This document shows positions 1 to 7,324 of a stretch of 16,383 nucleotides of DNA, piece by piece. Numbering within the stretch: position 1 is the first letter of the stretch; each line of letters starts with the position of its first letter. A program made the translations under genes and the position numbers. The stretch lies in the NCBI GenBank assembly GCA_003218525.1, contig QHNU01000207.1, positions 1 through 16,383 of the forward strand, given 5' to 3'. Source of the DNA: Verrucomicrobiota bacterium. Lineage in GTDB: Bacteria > Verrucomicrobiota > Verrucomicrobiia > Chthoniobacterales > UBA10450. The notes under the pieces are model-generated. The model was not told the origin of the DNA, made no database searches, and was given only the letters and a program-made list of their open reading frames with translations.

Positions 1-1220
1 GCCGCGTCACATTTCAGTGATGGCGCAGATCGCCCTCTCACTCATGCTCCTTTTCGCAGCCGGCTTGTTCTTTCGCGGCGCACTTAAGGCTGCTGGACTC
101 GATCCCGGTTTCGTTGCGGCGGGCGATCTGGTGACGGAATTCGATTTCACGCTGATCAAGAAAACGCCTGAGGAAGCACGCCGAACGATTTTCGCGATTG
201 CGCAACGCGCGCGCGAGCTTCCCGGCGTACGCGCGGTGGCAGTCGGCACGATGTTGCCTTACGGCGAGTTCACGACCATGCGCCGCGTAATGTCGATGCA
301 GGAAACGATGCCGACCGATCCCAAAGCGCCTGATCCTGGCGCGGGTGCGCTATTCACCAGCATAACCCCCGACTACTTCGACGCCATCGGTGTGAAGCTG
401 CTGCGCGGCCGCGGTTTTAATCAAGCCGAATGCGAAAACAAAGATGGGCGGCGCGTGGCAATCATCGACGAAGAATTGGCCAGGAAAATTTTTCCAAATG
501 CTGACGCTGTCGGACAGCACGTTCGTTTCACGCAGCCGCCAAAGGACGGCTCCGCTAATGACATGGAAGTTGTGGGCGTGGTGAGCAAACACCGACACGA
601 TGTGCAGAATGACACGACTCTGCAGCGGCTGTTTGTCCCGCTAGCGCAGGGTTACAGGGGGCAGACTTTTCTTCATGTCCGGCTCAACACAACCGACCCA
701 CGCGCCGTGGAAGCGATGATTCCGGCGGAGCGCCAGATGTTGCGCGACATTGACCCCGAGCTGCCGGTTCTAAACATCGCGCCTTTCACAGATCGCGTGG
801 AAAAAAGCGTCGGCCTCTGGGTCGTCAGACTGGGTGCGTTGTTGTTTGGCGTCTTCGGCGGAATCGCGCTACTGCTGGCGGTGGTCGGCGTTTATGGGGT
901 GAAAGCTTATGCGGTGGCGTGCGTGCCGCACCCGCGAGATCGGCATCCGCATGGCGTTGGGGGCTCACCGTGGCGATGTCTTCGCTTTGATCATGCGCCA
1001 AGGCGCAATGCAAACGGCGCTCGCGGTCGGAGTTGGAATTCTGCTTTCGTTAGCCGCGGGCCGCGTCCTCGCCCAGATTTTGTATCAAGTAAGTCCGAGC
1101 GATCCTTTCGCTCTGATCACTTCAAGTCTAATGCTCGCTGCTGCCGCCCTTCTCGCGTGTTTCCTTCCGGCCCAGCGCGCCACGCGCGTCAATCCGATCA
1201 CGGCATTGCTCACTGAATAG
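1..1220 (+). pseudogene. ADOP/MacB-like ABC transporter permease, 3' part, frameshifted
   Basis: This is the C-terminal half of a FtsX/MacB-type permease of the large duplicated kind (ADOP family), which takes part in export or efflux at the inner membrane. The reading frame is open from base 2, so the gene begins outside the window. It opens in a transmembrane segment (QIALSLMLLFAAGLFF), continues through a periplasmic MacB-like domain, and reaches the next membrane segment (GGIALLLAVVGVYGV). Near 917-924 the frame breaks. The family signature RTREIGIRMALGA and the last two membrane segments continue in another frame, ending in ITALLTE with TAG at 1218-1220. The break coincides with a tandem GCGT-GCGT; removing one copy restores AYAVACRTREIGIRMALGA. 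The gene is therefore probably inactive unless the duplication is a sequencing error. It meets the toxin gene tail to tail, with one base between the stop codons. Confidence 0.85.
917..924 (+). repeat. 4-bp tandem duplication causing the permease frameshift
   Basis: The bases read GCGTGCGT. Deleting either copy joins the upstream permease frame exactly to the downstream RTREIGIRMALGA frame with no residue missing, so a slippage duplication is the simplest explanation of the frameshift. Confidence 0.75.
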
Positions 1221-1221
1221 C

Positions 1222-1682
1222 TCATCGGGGGAGACGCGGATCGAGGACAAAATCGCCGCTATCGGTGATCTTGATCTTCCCGAAATCGCGGTGGCGCGGG
1301 TTCAGCAGAAAAGTGCGCTCAAGGGGAACAATCACACTCGGCAATGCGAGCACTGCCGAGCGCGCGTTCTTTATCCAGTCGTTTCCGATACGTTTTGATG
1401 CCGGGCCGGGCGGCTCCGCATTCCATCGTTTCGGCAATTGTGATTCCTTCAGAGAGATCATTAGCGCATCGTTCCAGATCACACGGAACACCCGGAACCT
1501 GTCGGGTATTGTCACGGGACGGGTATGCACCAGAATCTCGAGCGCGGCGAGGGAGAGATGCTCGCTACAGTAAACCATGCGCACTCCGCTGGAATTCCAG
1601 CGCGTGCCCCTTCACCGGAAAATGCCGTCGAAGCATGTTTGGCTTTGACGATACGCCAGCCGACAACCTTAGGAGTAGACAC
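1222..1682 (-). pseudogene. RES-domain toxin (NAD+-degrading family), disrupted
   Basis: This resembles RES-fold toxins of type II RES-Xre systems (MbcT, ParT), which deplete or modify with NAD+. The N-terminus is readable from a GTG at 1682 that overlaps the antitoxin's last codons: GWRIVKAKHASTAFSGEGA. The frame then breaks near 1600-1605. The rest is in another frame: RWNSSGVRMVYCSEHLSLAALEILVH, then NARSAVLALPSVIVP and LLNPRHRDFGKIKI, ending at 1222. Family members usually read GEGA-RLYGG-RWNS here. Only 2 nt remain where 15 are expected, so about 13 nt appear deleted, removing the conserved R/Y-rich turn and shifting frame. The downstream piece could restart at an ATG at 1584, but it would lack the N-terminal strand of the fold. 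Overlap with the antitoxin indicates an original two-gene operon. The identification is confident; the inactivity is inferred. Confidence 0.8.
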
Positions 1683-2094
1683 CGTACTCGATCCGACCGA
1701 GAAGGTTTTCTACTTCCCCCGCGCCGAGTTCGCTTTTCGCAAATTCGAGCGGCACCGCATTGCCTAATCCGCGCTGAGGATGGGTGAGCCACTCGCGCGC
1801 ATTCTCTGCATCGCCGAAAACCTCCTCCGCTTTTTTCAAAAGACTCTGGTACCGCACCAGCTTCTCCGACGCCTCCCGATCGATCTTCCCTTGAAGTTTT
1901 CGCCGATGAAGCGTCGCCCGCGACATCCCAAGCACGCTCGCAATCCTTTCCATCGGAAGATCGAGTGCCTTCTGCAGGTTTTGCACAGCTCGAAAACTCA
2001 GGCCGGCACGGATCTGCTCGATCTGCCGGCGAATAGTTGTGACCGGCGTTTTCTGAATTAAGGTGGCGCTGGACATACTTTTCAGTTGAGACAT
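1669..2094 (-). CDS. RES-Xre system antitoxin (MbcA/ParS-like, DUF2384)
   Basis: This is the 141-residue antitoxin partner of the RES toxin. Family members bind the toxin, block its active site and autoregulate the operon. Residues about 30-75 hold an Xre-like helix-turn-helix (ALDLPMERIASVLGMSRATLHRRK). Residues about 85-141 form the DUF2384 toxin-binding domain, with FGDAENAREWL, the PLEF segment and the conserved end EVENLLGRIEYGVYS. No frame damage is visible. The ATG at 2094 is the first in frame; a second ATG seven codons in (2076) could also serve, and neither has a strong ribosome binding site. The gene lies 64 nt downstream of tRNA-Phe on the same strand. Because the toxin gene is broken, this is probably an orphan antitoxin acting at most as a DNA-binding repressor. 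Confidence 0.85.
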   Translation of the reverse strand: MSQLKSMSSATLIQKTPVTTIRRQIEQIRAGLSFRAVQNLQKALDLPMERIASVLGMSRATLHRRKLQGKIDREASEKLVRYQSLLKKAEEVFGDAENAREWLTHPQRGLGNAVPLEFAKSELGAGEVENLLGRIEYGVYS

Positions 2095-2126
2095 CTTAGT
2101 GTATCACCTGAGAAAAGCAAATACGG

Positions 2127-2142
2127 AAAAGGCCCCCAGGCC
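2127..2142 (-). terminator. Possible intrinsic terminator after tRNA-Phe
   Basis: On the minus strand, 17 nt beyond the tRNA 3' end, GGCC-TGGG-GGCC is followed by TTTT. The stem is only 4 bp and the T run is short, so it is weak, but its position between tRNA-Phe and the antitoxin gene fits a terminator. Confidence 0.4.
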
Positions 2143-2158
2143 GGACCAAGAATTAAGG

Positions 2159-2231
<73 letters not shown>

Positions 2232-2238
2232 GGACAAG

Positions 2239-2261
2239 CCGGCGCGCACTGCCCGCGCCGG
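2239..2261. promoter_or_regulatory. Perfect 8-bp inverted repeat in the tRNA-Phe leader
   Basis: The arms CCGGCGCG and CGCGCCGG are separated by 7 nt, ending 8 nt upstream of the tRNA 5' end. On the minus strand this would fold as a GC-rich hairpin in the 5' leader of pre-tRNA-Phe. A weak promoter-like pair lies further upstream (minus strand TTGCCC, 16 nt, CATAGT). The role is unknown. Confidence 0.4.
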
Positions 2262-2289
2262 GCTGCTCACTATGCAAATTTCCCGCGGT

Positions 2290-2306
2290 AGGGCAAGCGC
2301 CGCCCT
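2290..2306. repeat. AGGGC/GCCCT hairpin shared by both repeats
   Basis: The arms AGGGC and GCCCT with a 7-nt loop lie between the aat relic and tRNA-Phe. The equivalent hairpin in the right repeat (7381-7396, AGGGCA-AGCG-TGCCCT) has a different loop and one extra pair. Neither has a T run, so it is not a convincing terminator. Confidence 0.4.
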
Positions 2307-2355
2307 TGGCACGAATGACGGAGTGATTCGCCGCTTTAATCGACCAAAGTGCCGC

Positions 2356-2397
2356 AAGATTCAGAGCGCGATCGAGCAGCTGCAGATATTGCACTCG
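2356..2397 (-). pseudogene. Relic of the aat 3' end (14 codons)
   Basis: On the minus strand these 14 codons read RVQYLQLLDRALNL, identical to the end of the intact aat product encoded at 7445-7486. The five base differences between the copies are all synonymous. The rest of aat is absent upstream (2398 onward), and the native stop is lost, the frame running on into tRNA-Phe. It is a leftover of a second aat copy or of an aat-derived recombination site. Confidence 0.75.
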
Positions 2398-2703
2398 CGA
2401 CGACTTAGGGAAGCGCCAGGCGATTTTTACTGATCGTTAGCCATTACTTGCGGCACAGGTTTGATCAGTCCACTTGGTTGCTCACCTTCTGCACGGTTGC
2501 GGCCACACCTTCAATTTGCTTGTGCTGGCGTGAGATCATCGTTTGCCGGTTCTTAAGTTTGCGATGCTGGCTTACGGCTCGATAATAGCCCGGGGGTCGG
2601 CTGCACTTGATTCCTGGGGTGTTTTAAATCACGGTGTTCGGCAGCGACCAAATGAAGCCAAGTCGCACCGATCCTGCTTACTTCTTCCTCCCTACCTCCG
2701 AGT
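2398..2703. other. Gene-poor stretch before the sugar dehydrogenase
   Basis: I see no intact gene here. It holds one candidate coding relic on the minus strand (2465-2569, separate entry). No clear promoter or ribosome binding site for the downstream gene is visible. Confidence 0.5.
2465..2569 (-). pseudogene. Possible relic of a coiled-coil tail (endosialidase-chaperone type)
   Basis: A minus-strand frame ending at TGA 2465-2467 reads QHRKLKNRQTMI, then SRQHKQIEGVAATVQKVSNQ and VD. The pattern EHRKv-x-LEAt-x-QQKQIEALtAglQKVSaQLE is one I associate with C-termini of tail-fibre/S74-like proteins in Verrucomicrobia, from memory. The frame is open only to about 2624 and nothing recognisable lies upstream, so it would be a 3' stub. 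This is tentative. Confidence 0.35.
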
Positions 2704-4587
2704 TTGAAATCGATCCTCCTGTTCGTCATCGTAGCTTCACTGGCTTTTGTGTCCTTGCCCGCCACTGCGGCGAATCTACCGCCGGGGTTTATTGAGACAC
2801 AGGTCGGCAGCAATCTGTCAGGCACCCCAACCGCGATGGCGTTTGTGCCCGATGGACGGCTCTTTGTCTGCCTTCAAGGCGGCCAGGTGCGTGTGATCAA
2901 GAACGGCTCGTTGCTGAGCGCACCATTCCTTAGCATCACGGTCGATTCTGCCGGTGAACGCGGGCTGCTTGGGATCGCGTTCGACCCGAACTTCGCCACG
3001 AACAAGTACGTTTACATCTATCACACCGTTCCGGGTTCGCCGCCCCATAATCGGGTCAGCCGTTATACCGCGGCGGGTGACACCGCTGCACCGAGCAGCG
3101 AGGTCATTATCCTGGATCTCGACAACCTCAGCTCCGCCACCAACCATAATGGCGGCGCGATCCATTTCGGCCCGGACGGCAAGCTCTATATCGGCGTAGG
3201 CGAGAATGCCAATGGCTCAAACGCACAAACCCTTTCCAACCTGCTCGGCAAGATGTTGCGCATCAATGCCGACGGTGCCATCCCGGCCGACAACCCGTTC
3301 AACAATACCGCGACCGGAAAGAATCGAGCGATCTGGGCGCTTGGCCTTCGCAACCCGTTTACCTTCGCCTTTCAGCGAGGCACGACCCGCATGTTCATCA
3401 ACGATGTCGGCCAGTCGACCTTCGAGGAGATCAACGACGGCATCGTTGGCTCGAACTATGGCTGGCCGATAACAGAAGGTCCGACGACCAACCCAGCTTT
3501 CCGCGGCCCGATCTACTTTTACGGGCACGGAACAAGCGACGCCACCGGCTGCGCCATTGTCGGGGGCGCGTTCTATAATCCAACAGTCCCACAGTTTCCT
3601 TCCTCTTATATTGGCAAGTATTTTTTTGCCGATCTGTGCAGCGGCTGGATCCGCGTCTTCGATCCCAACACCGGCACGGCAAGCGGCTTCGCAACCGGCA
3701 TTTCCAGCCCGGTCGACCTTCAAGTCGGACCTGACGGTGCTCTCTATTACCTCGCTCAAGGTTCCGGTGGACAGGTCTTTCGGATAAGCGCTCCGTCGGG
3801 TCCGCCAGCGCGAGCGTTGAACATCTCAGGCCGTTCCCGAATAGAAACGGGCGACCGGATCGCGATCAGCGGCTTCATTGTCACGGGCAACGCACTGAAG
3901 CGCATCGTGGTCCGTGCGATTGGGCCTTCGCTCGGAAACCTTGGGGTATCAGATTCGCTCGCCGACCCGGTGATCGAGCTGCACCGCGGTGACGGCTCGA
4001 TTGTAATGGCTAACGACAACTGGAAGGACGCACAGCAGGCGGACATTGAAGCGACTGGCCTGGCCCCCAAGGATGACAAGGAAGCAGCGCTCATCGCCAC
4101 ACTCCCACCTGGAAATTACACTGCCATTGTGACGGGCAAGAATGGAGGAACCGGCGTCGCCTTGGCAGAAGCTTACGATGCCGATCAGTCTGCCGATTCA
4201 CGGCTCGCCAACATCAGCACCCGCGCGCCGGTCGGGACCGGCTCCGATGTGCTGATTGGCGGGTTCATCACCGGCAACGGAACCGGCGCGACGCGCATCG
4301 CTGTCCGCGCCATCGGTCCCTCGCTGCAACAATTCGGCATCGCCAACACGCTTCCAGACCCCAGGCTTGAGTTGCACGACGGGAACGGCGCGCTGCTCGC
4401 GTCAAACGACAACTGGCAGGACGACGCAACGCAAGCCGCCCTGATCGCCAGCTACGGACTCGCCCCGACCAACAGCCTGGAATCCGCGATTGCAATCAGC
4501 CTCGGCCCCGGTTCATACACGGCGATCGTCGCCGATAAGAACGGTCAGACCGGCGTCGGTCTGGTAGAGATTTACGACCTTCAGTAG
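2704..4587 (+). CDS. Secreted PQQ-type glucose/sorbosone dehydrogenase homologue with two C-terminal repeats
   Basis: This 627-residue exported protein has an N-terminal signal peptide (MKSILLFVIVASLAFVSLPA, cleavage likely after TAA near residue 22). Residues about 25-365 form a six-bladed GSDH propeller (PF07995-type, as in soluble aldose sugar dehydrogenase). Visible motifs are RGLLGIAFDPNF, the likely catalytic-histidine block NHNGGAIHFGPDGKLYIGVG, LGLRNPFTFAF, NYGWPITEG and the blade ending DLQVGPDGALYYL. These enzymes oxidise sugars in the periplasm with PQQ, but the substrate cannot be read from sequence. Residues 371-498 and 500-627 are tandem copies of a domain with the pattern G-F-ITG-(K/T)RI-VRAIGPSL-DP-EL-GDG-NDNW-G-YTAIV-G-GVALVEIYD. 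The start is TTG, with no good ribosome binding site; it is the only nearby start that gives a signal peptide. Confidence 0.85.
   Translation: MKSILLFVIVASLAFVSLPATAANLPPGFIETQVGSNLSGTPTAMAFVPDGRLFVCLQGGQVRVIKNGSLLSAPFLSITVDSAGERGLLGIAFDPNFATNKYVYIYHTVPGSPPHNRVSRYTAAGDTAAPSSEVIILDLDNLSSATNHNGGAIHFGPDGKLYIGVGENANGSNAQTLSNLLGKMLRINADGAIPADNPFNNTATGKNRAIWALGLRNPFTFAFQRGTTRMFINDVGQSTFEEINDGIVGSNYGWPITEGPTTNPAFRGPIYFYGHGTSDATGCAIVGGAFYNPTVPQFPSSYIGKYFFADLCSGWIRVFDPNTGTASGFATGISSPVDLQVGPDGALYYLAQGSGGQVFRISAPSGPPARALNISGRSRIETGDRIAISGFIVTGNALKRIVVRAIGPSLGNLGVSDSLADPVIELHRGDGSIVMANDNWKDAQQADIEATGLAPKDDKEAALIATLPPGNYTAIVTGKNGGTGVALAEAYDADQSADSRLANISTRAPVGTGSDVLIGGFITGNGTGATRIAVRAIGPSLQQFGIANTLPDPRLELHDGNGALLASNDNWQDDATQAALIASYGLAPTNSLESAIAISLGPGSYTAIVADKNGQTGVGLVEIYDLQ
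3814..4584 (+). repeat. Tandem protein-domain repeat (two ~128-residue copies)
   Basis: Codons 371-498 and 500-627 of the dehydrogenase repeat each other in order. Each copy has ISG/ST, a glycine-rich GF(I/F), RI(V/A)VRAIGPSLxxxG, DPxxELHxG(D/N)G, NDNW, a region ending in GxYTAIV, and GVxLxExYD. It looks like a beta-sandwich surface domain. I do not know an assigned name for it. Confidence 0.7.
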
Positions 4588-4781
4588 TCCTCTTTCTTCG
4601 ACCAACCGTCGACGTTACGATTACGTCTGCCGAGTCGTTTTGATGCGGTTGCAAAACAACGCGTCTACCGATTATCGACGATAGTCTGCTCTGCAAATTT
4701 GCCCACCCTCCCCACAGTTCAGCCATTCCGCTGCCGCCGACCCCGCGCAGCGAAACCTCCGCGAGATCGCAAACGCACTAG
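4588..4781. other. Intergenic DNA between the dehydrogenase and the methyltransferase relic
   Basis: I see no gene or convincing terminator in these 194 bases. A near-palindrome GATTATCG-A-CGATAGTC lies at 4671-4687 with one mismatch between its arms. Confidence 0.4.
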
Positions 4782-5046
4782 GCATTGCACCACGCCGTTT
4801 ACCCTGAGCGTGCTATCCACGCAGCTCACGGGATTTTGAAGCGCGGCGGCCGTCTAGTCGTTTTTGGACCTATGGAGCCACCGCTTCGAAAAGGCCCGTG
4901 AACTCTATGCAGATCACTGGCTCGGATTCAGCGAGATGAAGTTGCACCAGTTTCTGGAAAAAAGCCGTTTCCGGCATATCGAAGTGAGCGTCGTCGCGAG
5001 AGAGAAACAAAGCCCGCATTTCCAAACGGTTTTCGCTACGAAGTGA
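4782..5046 (+). pseudogene. Relic of a SAM-dependent methyltransferase (C-terminal third)
   Basis: Reading from just after a TAG (4779-4781), one frame gives ALHHAVYPERAIHAAHGILK followed by RGGRLVV, the typical ALHHA...PGGR block of ArsR-fused or UbiE-like methyltransferases. At the T5 run (4861-4865) the frame shifts by one base and continues as LDLWSHRFEKARELYADHWL, then GFSEMKLHQFLE, and ends near HFQTVFATK at TGA 5044-5046. One extra T explains the shift. Upstream, SQTH-stop precedes ALHHA where the family usually has SQALHHA. The SAM-binding GxGxG motif and any ArsR domain are absent. A 60-residue frame starting at TTG 4864 is open but would lack the cofactor site, so it is unlikely to be functional. 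Confidence 0.7.
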
Positions 5047-5117
5047 ACGCGGCAGGCACTTTTTGTGTCTAACCCACGTCTCTGCTGCATCGTCCCGTGC
5101 AAACCCAATCTCTTTTT

Positions 5118-7082
5118 ATGAGCGGTTTCTTCGAGGAGGTGAAACGGCGAAAGGTTTATCGGGTGGCGGCTGCTTATGTCATCGCGGCGGGCGGAATCAT
5201 CCAGCTTGCTTCGGCTGCATTTCCGGCCTGGGAATTGCCAAACCTGGCGCTGCGTCTGGTGATTGTAATGTTGTTGCTCGGCTTTCCAATCGCGCTCATT
5301 TTTGCCTGGGCGTACGACATCACGGCGCAAGGCGTTCAGCTAACCCCGACGATCGCGGCGCAGGGAAAGCATCGCCGCCGTAACATAATCATGCTTGTCG
5401 CAAGTGGGGTGATCATTTCCGCTGCCGCGGGCTTCTTTCTCCTGCCGCGCGTCTCCGCGCGCAAGATCGAAAAGTCGATTGCGGTACTGCCATTTGAAAA
5501 TCTCAGCGACGAAAAAGCGAACGCTTATTTTGCAGACGGCATTCAGGATGACGTCCTTACCAATTTGTCGAAGATAGGCGATCTAAAGGTGATCTCCCGC
5601 ACGTCGGTTATGCCGTATCGGGGGAAAACGTCGAACGTTCGTGAAATCGGAAAGGCGCTGGGTGTGGCAACCATTCTCGAAGGCAGTGTTCGGCGCGTCG
5701 GTGATCGGGTGCGCGTAAATGTGCAGTTGATTAACGCTGACACGGATGAGCACCTCTGGGCCGAAGATTACGATCGCGATTTAACCGATGTCTTCGCTAT
5801 TCAAAGCGATCTGGCACAAAAGATCGCGCGCGAATTGCAAGCGAAGCTGTCACCCACGGAAAAGGCGCAGATCGAGCGTAAGCCCACGGAAAACAGCGAA
5901 GCCTACCTCGCATTTGTCCAAGCTCACGATTTATGCACGCGTCCGGACAAACTTCGCCCCACTATTGAAAAGGCTGAGCAACTTTATGAGCAGGCAACGA
6001 GACTTGATCCGGACTTTGCACGAGCCTTTGCCGGACTGGCATGGGCCCAGAATTGGATATATCACAGTTACGATCCCACTCCCGCGCGGAAGGAAAAAGC
6101 GCGAGCTGCTACAAACGAGGCCATCCGTTTGCAGCCGGACCTGCCGGAAGCGCACCTCGCCTTGGGTTTCTACCATTACTATTGCGAACGCAATTATCAG
6201 GCGGCACTGAACGAATTTGCGATTGCGAAACGAAGTTTGCCAAACTCGGCGGAAGTTTACATGGCGGTTGGCTCGATCGAGCGGCGCCAGGGCAAATGGG
6301 CGGAGTCCACAGCCAATTTCGAGAAAGCGGCATCGCTCAGTCCAAAGGACGCATTCGTCCTCGTGAATCTCGGCGATAATTATCGGGCCAACAAAAACTT
6401 CGAAGCCGCAGACAAAACTTTCGATCGCGCAATCGAAGCTGCGCCCAGCTCGTTAAGTGCACGCTGGGAGAAGGGAAGGCTGGCAATGGATTTGAAAGGC
6501 GACTTCAGCGAGATAGAGAGGCAATTGACGCAAATGACGGCGTGGGACGATCCAGAAAAATTCATAACGCTCTGCCGGGCAAAGATCTTGATGCTGCAAC
6601 GAAAATTCGCCGAGGTTTTCGGGGTTTTGAACCAAGTGCCGCAGGAGCTCATTCGCGATGGCACCGCGCCGGTGCCGAAAGCCTCTCTTCAAGGTATGCT
6701 TTATTTGTTTGAGGGCGACAAGGCGAGGGCACAAGCTGCATTCTGGCGAGCACTTCCGTTTGCAGAACAATCCTTGCGCGAAAGCCCGAATGATGCTGGT
6801 CGACATATACAACTTGGTTTCATTCTGACGGGCTTGGACCGCAAACAAGAAGCCCTTGCTGAGGGCAGACGCGCCGTCGAGCTAACGCCAGAGTCGGAGG
6901 ATGCCTTCGACGGCCCACAGATCACCGCTTCGCTCGCCCAAATCTACGCTTGGGTTGGCCAGACTCCGAATGGAGTCACAGTATCGATGCTGAAACTGGA
7001 TCCGATGTTTGATCCGCTCCGGGGCGATCCGCGTTTCCAAAAGCTCGCCCAGTCGGCCGCGCCGAAGATAGCGGACAAATAA
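5118..7082 (+). CDS. Membrane-anchored TolB-like/TPR protein
   Basis: This 654-residue protein belongs to the group with a short cytoplasmic start (MSGFFEEVKRRKVYRVAAAY). Three hydrophobic segments follow at about residues 15-35, 43-65 and 88-107. Residues about 115-240 hold a TolB-N/FlgO-like domain (SIAVLPFENLSDEKANAYFA, LTNLSKIGDLKVISRTSV, ATILEGSVRRVGDRVRVNVQ, LWAEDYDRDLTDVFAIQSDL). From about residue 250 come many TPR-like helical pairs (for example NLGDNYRANKNFEAADKTFD). The end, LKLDPMFDPLRGDPRFQKL, is typical of the group. Related proteins often carry an adenylate-cyclase or winged-helix module at the N-terminus; none is visible here, so it is probably a scaffold or regulator at the inner membrane. 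ATG 5118 is chosen because it begins the conserved N-terminus; a GTG seven codons upstream (5097) is the alternative. Neither has a strong ribosome binding site. Confidence 0.85.
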   Translation: MSGFFEEVKRRKVYRVAAAYVIAAGGIIQLASAAFPAWELPNLALRLVIVMLLLGFPIALIFAWAYDITAQGVQLTPTIAAQGKHRRRNIIMLVASGVIISAAAGFFLLPRVSARKIEKSIAVLPFENLSDEKANAYFADGIQDDVLTNLSKIGDLKVISRTSVMPYRGKTSNVREIGKALGVATILEGSVRRVGDRVRVNVQLINADTDEHLWAEDYDRDLTDVFAIQSDLAQKIARELQAKLSPTEKAQIERKPTENSEAYLAFVQAHDLCTRPDKLRPTIEKAEQLYEQATRLDPDFARAFAGLAWAQNWIYHSYDPTPARKEKARAATNEAIRLQPDLPEAHLALGFYHYYCERNYQAALNEFAIAKRSLPNSAEVYMAVGSIERRQGKWAESTANFEKAASLSPKDAFVLVNLGDNYRANKNFEAADKTFDRAIEAAPSSLSARWEKGRLAMDLKGDFSEIERQLTQMTAWDDPEKFITLCRAKILMLQRKFAEVFGVLNQVPQELIRDGTAPVPKASLQGMLYLFEGDKARAQAAFWRALPFAEQSLRESPNDAGRHIQLGFILTGLDRKQEALAEGRRAVELTPESEDAFDGPQITASLAQIYAWVGQTPNGVTVSMLKLDPMFDPLRGDPRFQKLAQSAAPKIADK

Positions 7083-7281
7083 AGGCGAGGCGGAGATCAG
7101 CAATCTCGTCGCTGAGCGGAAGCCGCAGTCCTTCTCGGGCAAGCGGATTGTTAGTACTTTCGTCACAACTATCGCGCGCGCATGTGCCAGGCCGCTGACA
7201 TTATGTTGACCGTCTGAGGTTCTGTTTGTGTCGCTCGTGGTCGCATCCGTTTGTGTTGGAACGAGGCGAATCAACGCGCAT
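7083..7281. other. Intergenic DNA with no recognisable gene
   Basis: Nothing coding or RNA-like is supported between the TPR gene and the damaged tRNA. A short GAGAT-CAGCA-ATCTC hairpin lies just after the TPR stop, without a T run. Confidence 0.4.
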
Positions 7282-7324
7282 GAGGGAGAAACGCTGGATT
7301 TTTAGTCCGCTGCTCTACCCAGCC
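7282..7324 (-). pseudogene. Degenerate tRNA-Phe copy
   Basis: On the minus strand this begins GGCTGGGTAGAGCAGCGGACT, matching the 5' part of tRNA-Phe at 2159-2231 but lacking 12 nt of the D arm. On the plus strand the intact gene has CTAC, 8 nt, CTAC where this copy has a single CTAC, so the loss is a deletion between short direct repeats. The anticodon loop has changed to CTAAAAA, and the T arm and acceptor 3' strand are not recognisable. It cannot fold as a tRNA. Confidence 0.7.

Noticed and set aside
2290..2306. AGGGC hairpin as an aat terminator
   Set aside because: There is no T run on either strand, and the loop differs between the two repeat copies.
2553..2825. Minus-strand frame overlapping the dehydrogenase start
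   Set aside because: It overlaps the signal-peptide coding region and has no recognisable motif; its composition is that of an antisense shadow.
3217..3759. 180-codon antisense frame inside the dehydrogenase
   Set aside because: It lies fully within a well-supported gene, and stop-free antisense frames are common in GC-rich coding DNA.
4671..4687. GATTATCG-A-CGATAGTC near-palindrome as an operator or terminator
   Set aside because: It has one mismatch, a one-base spacer, no T run, and no gene start nearby that it would plausibly control.
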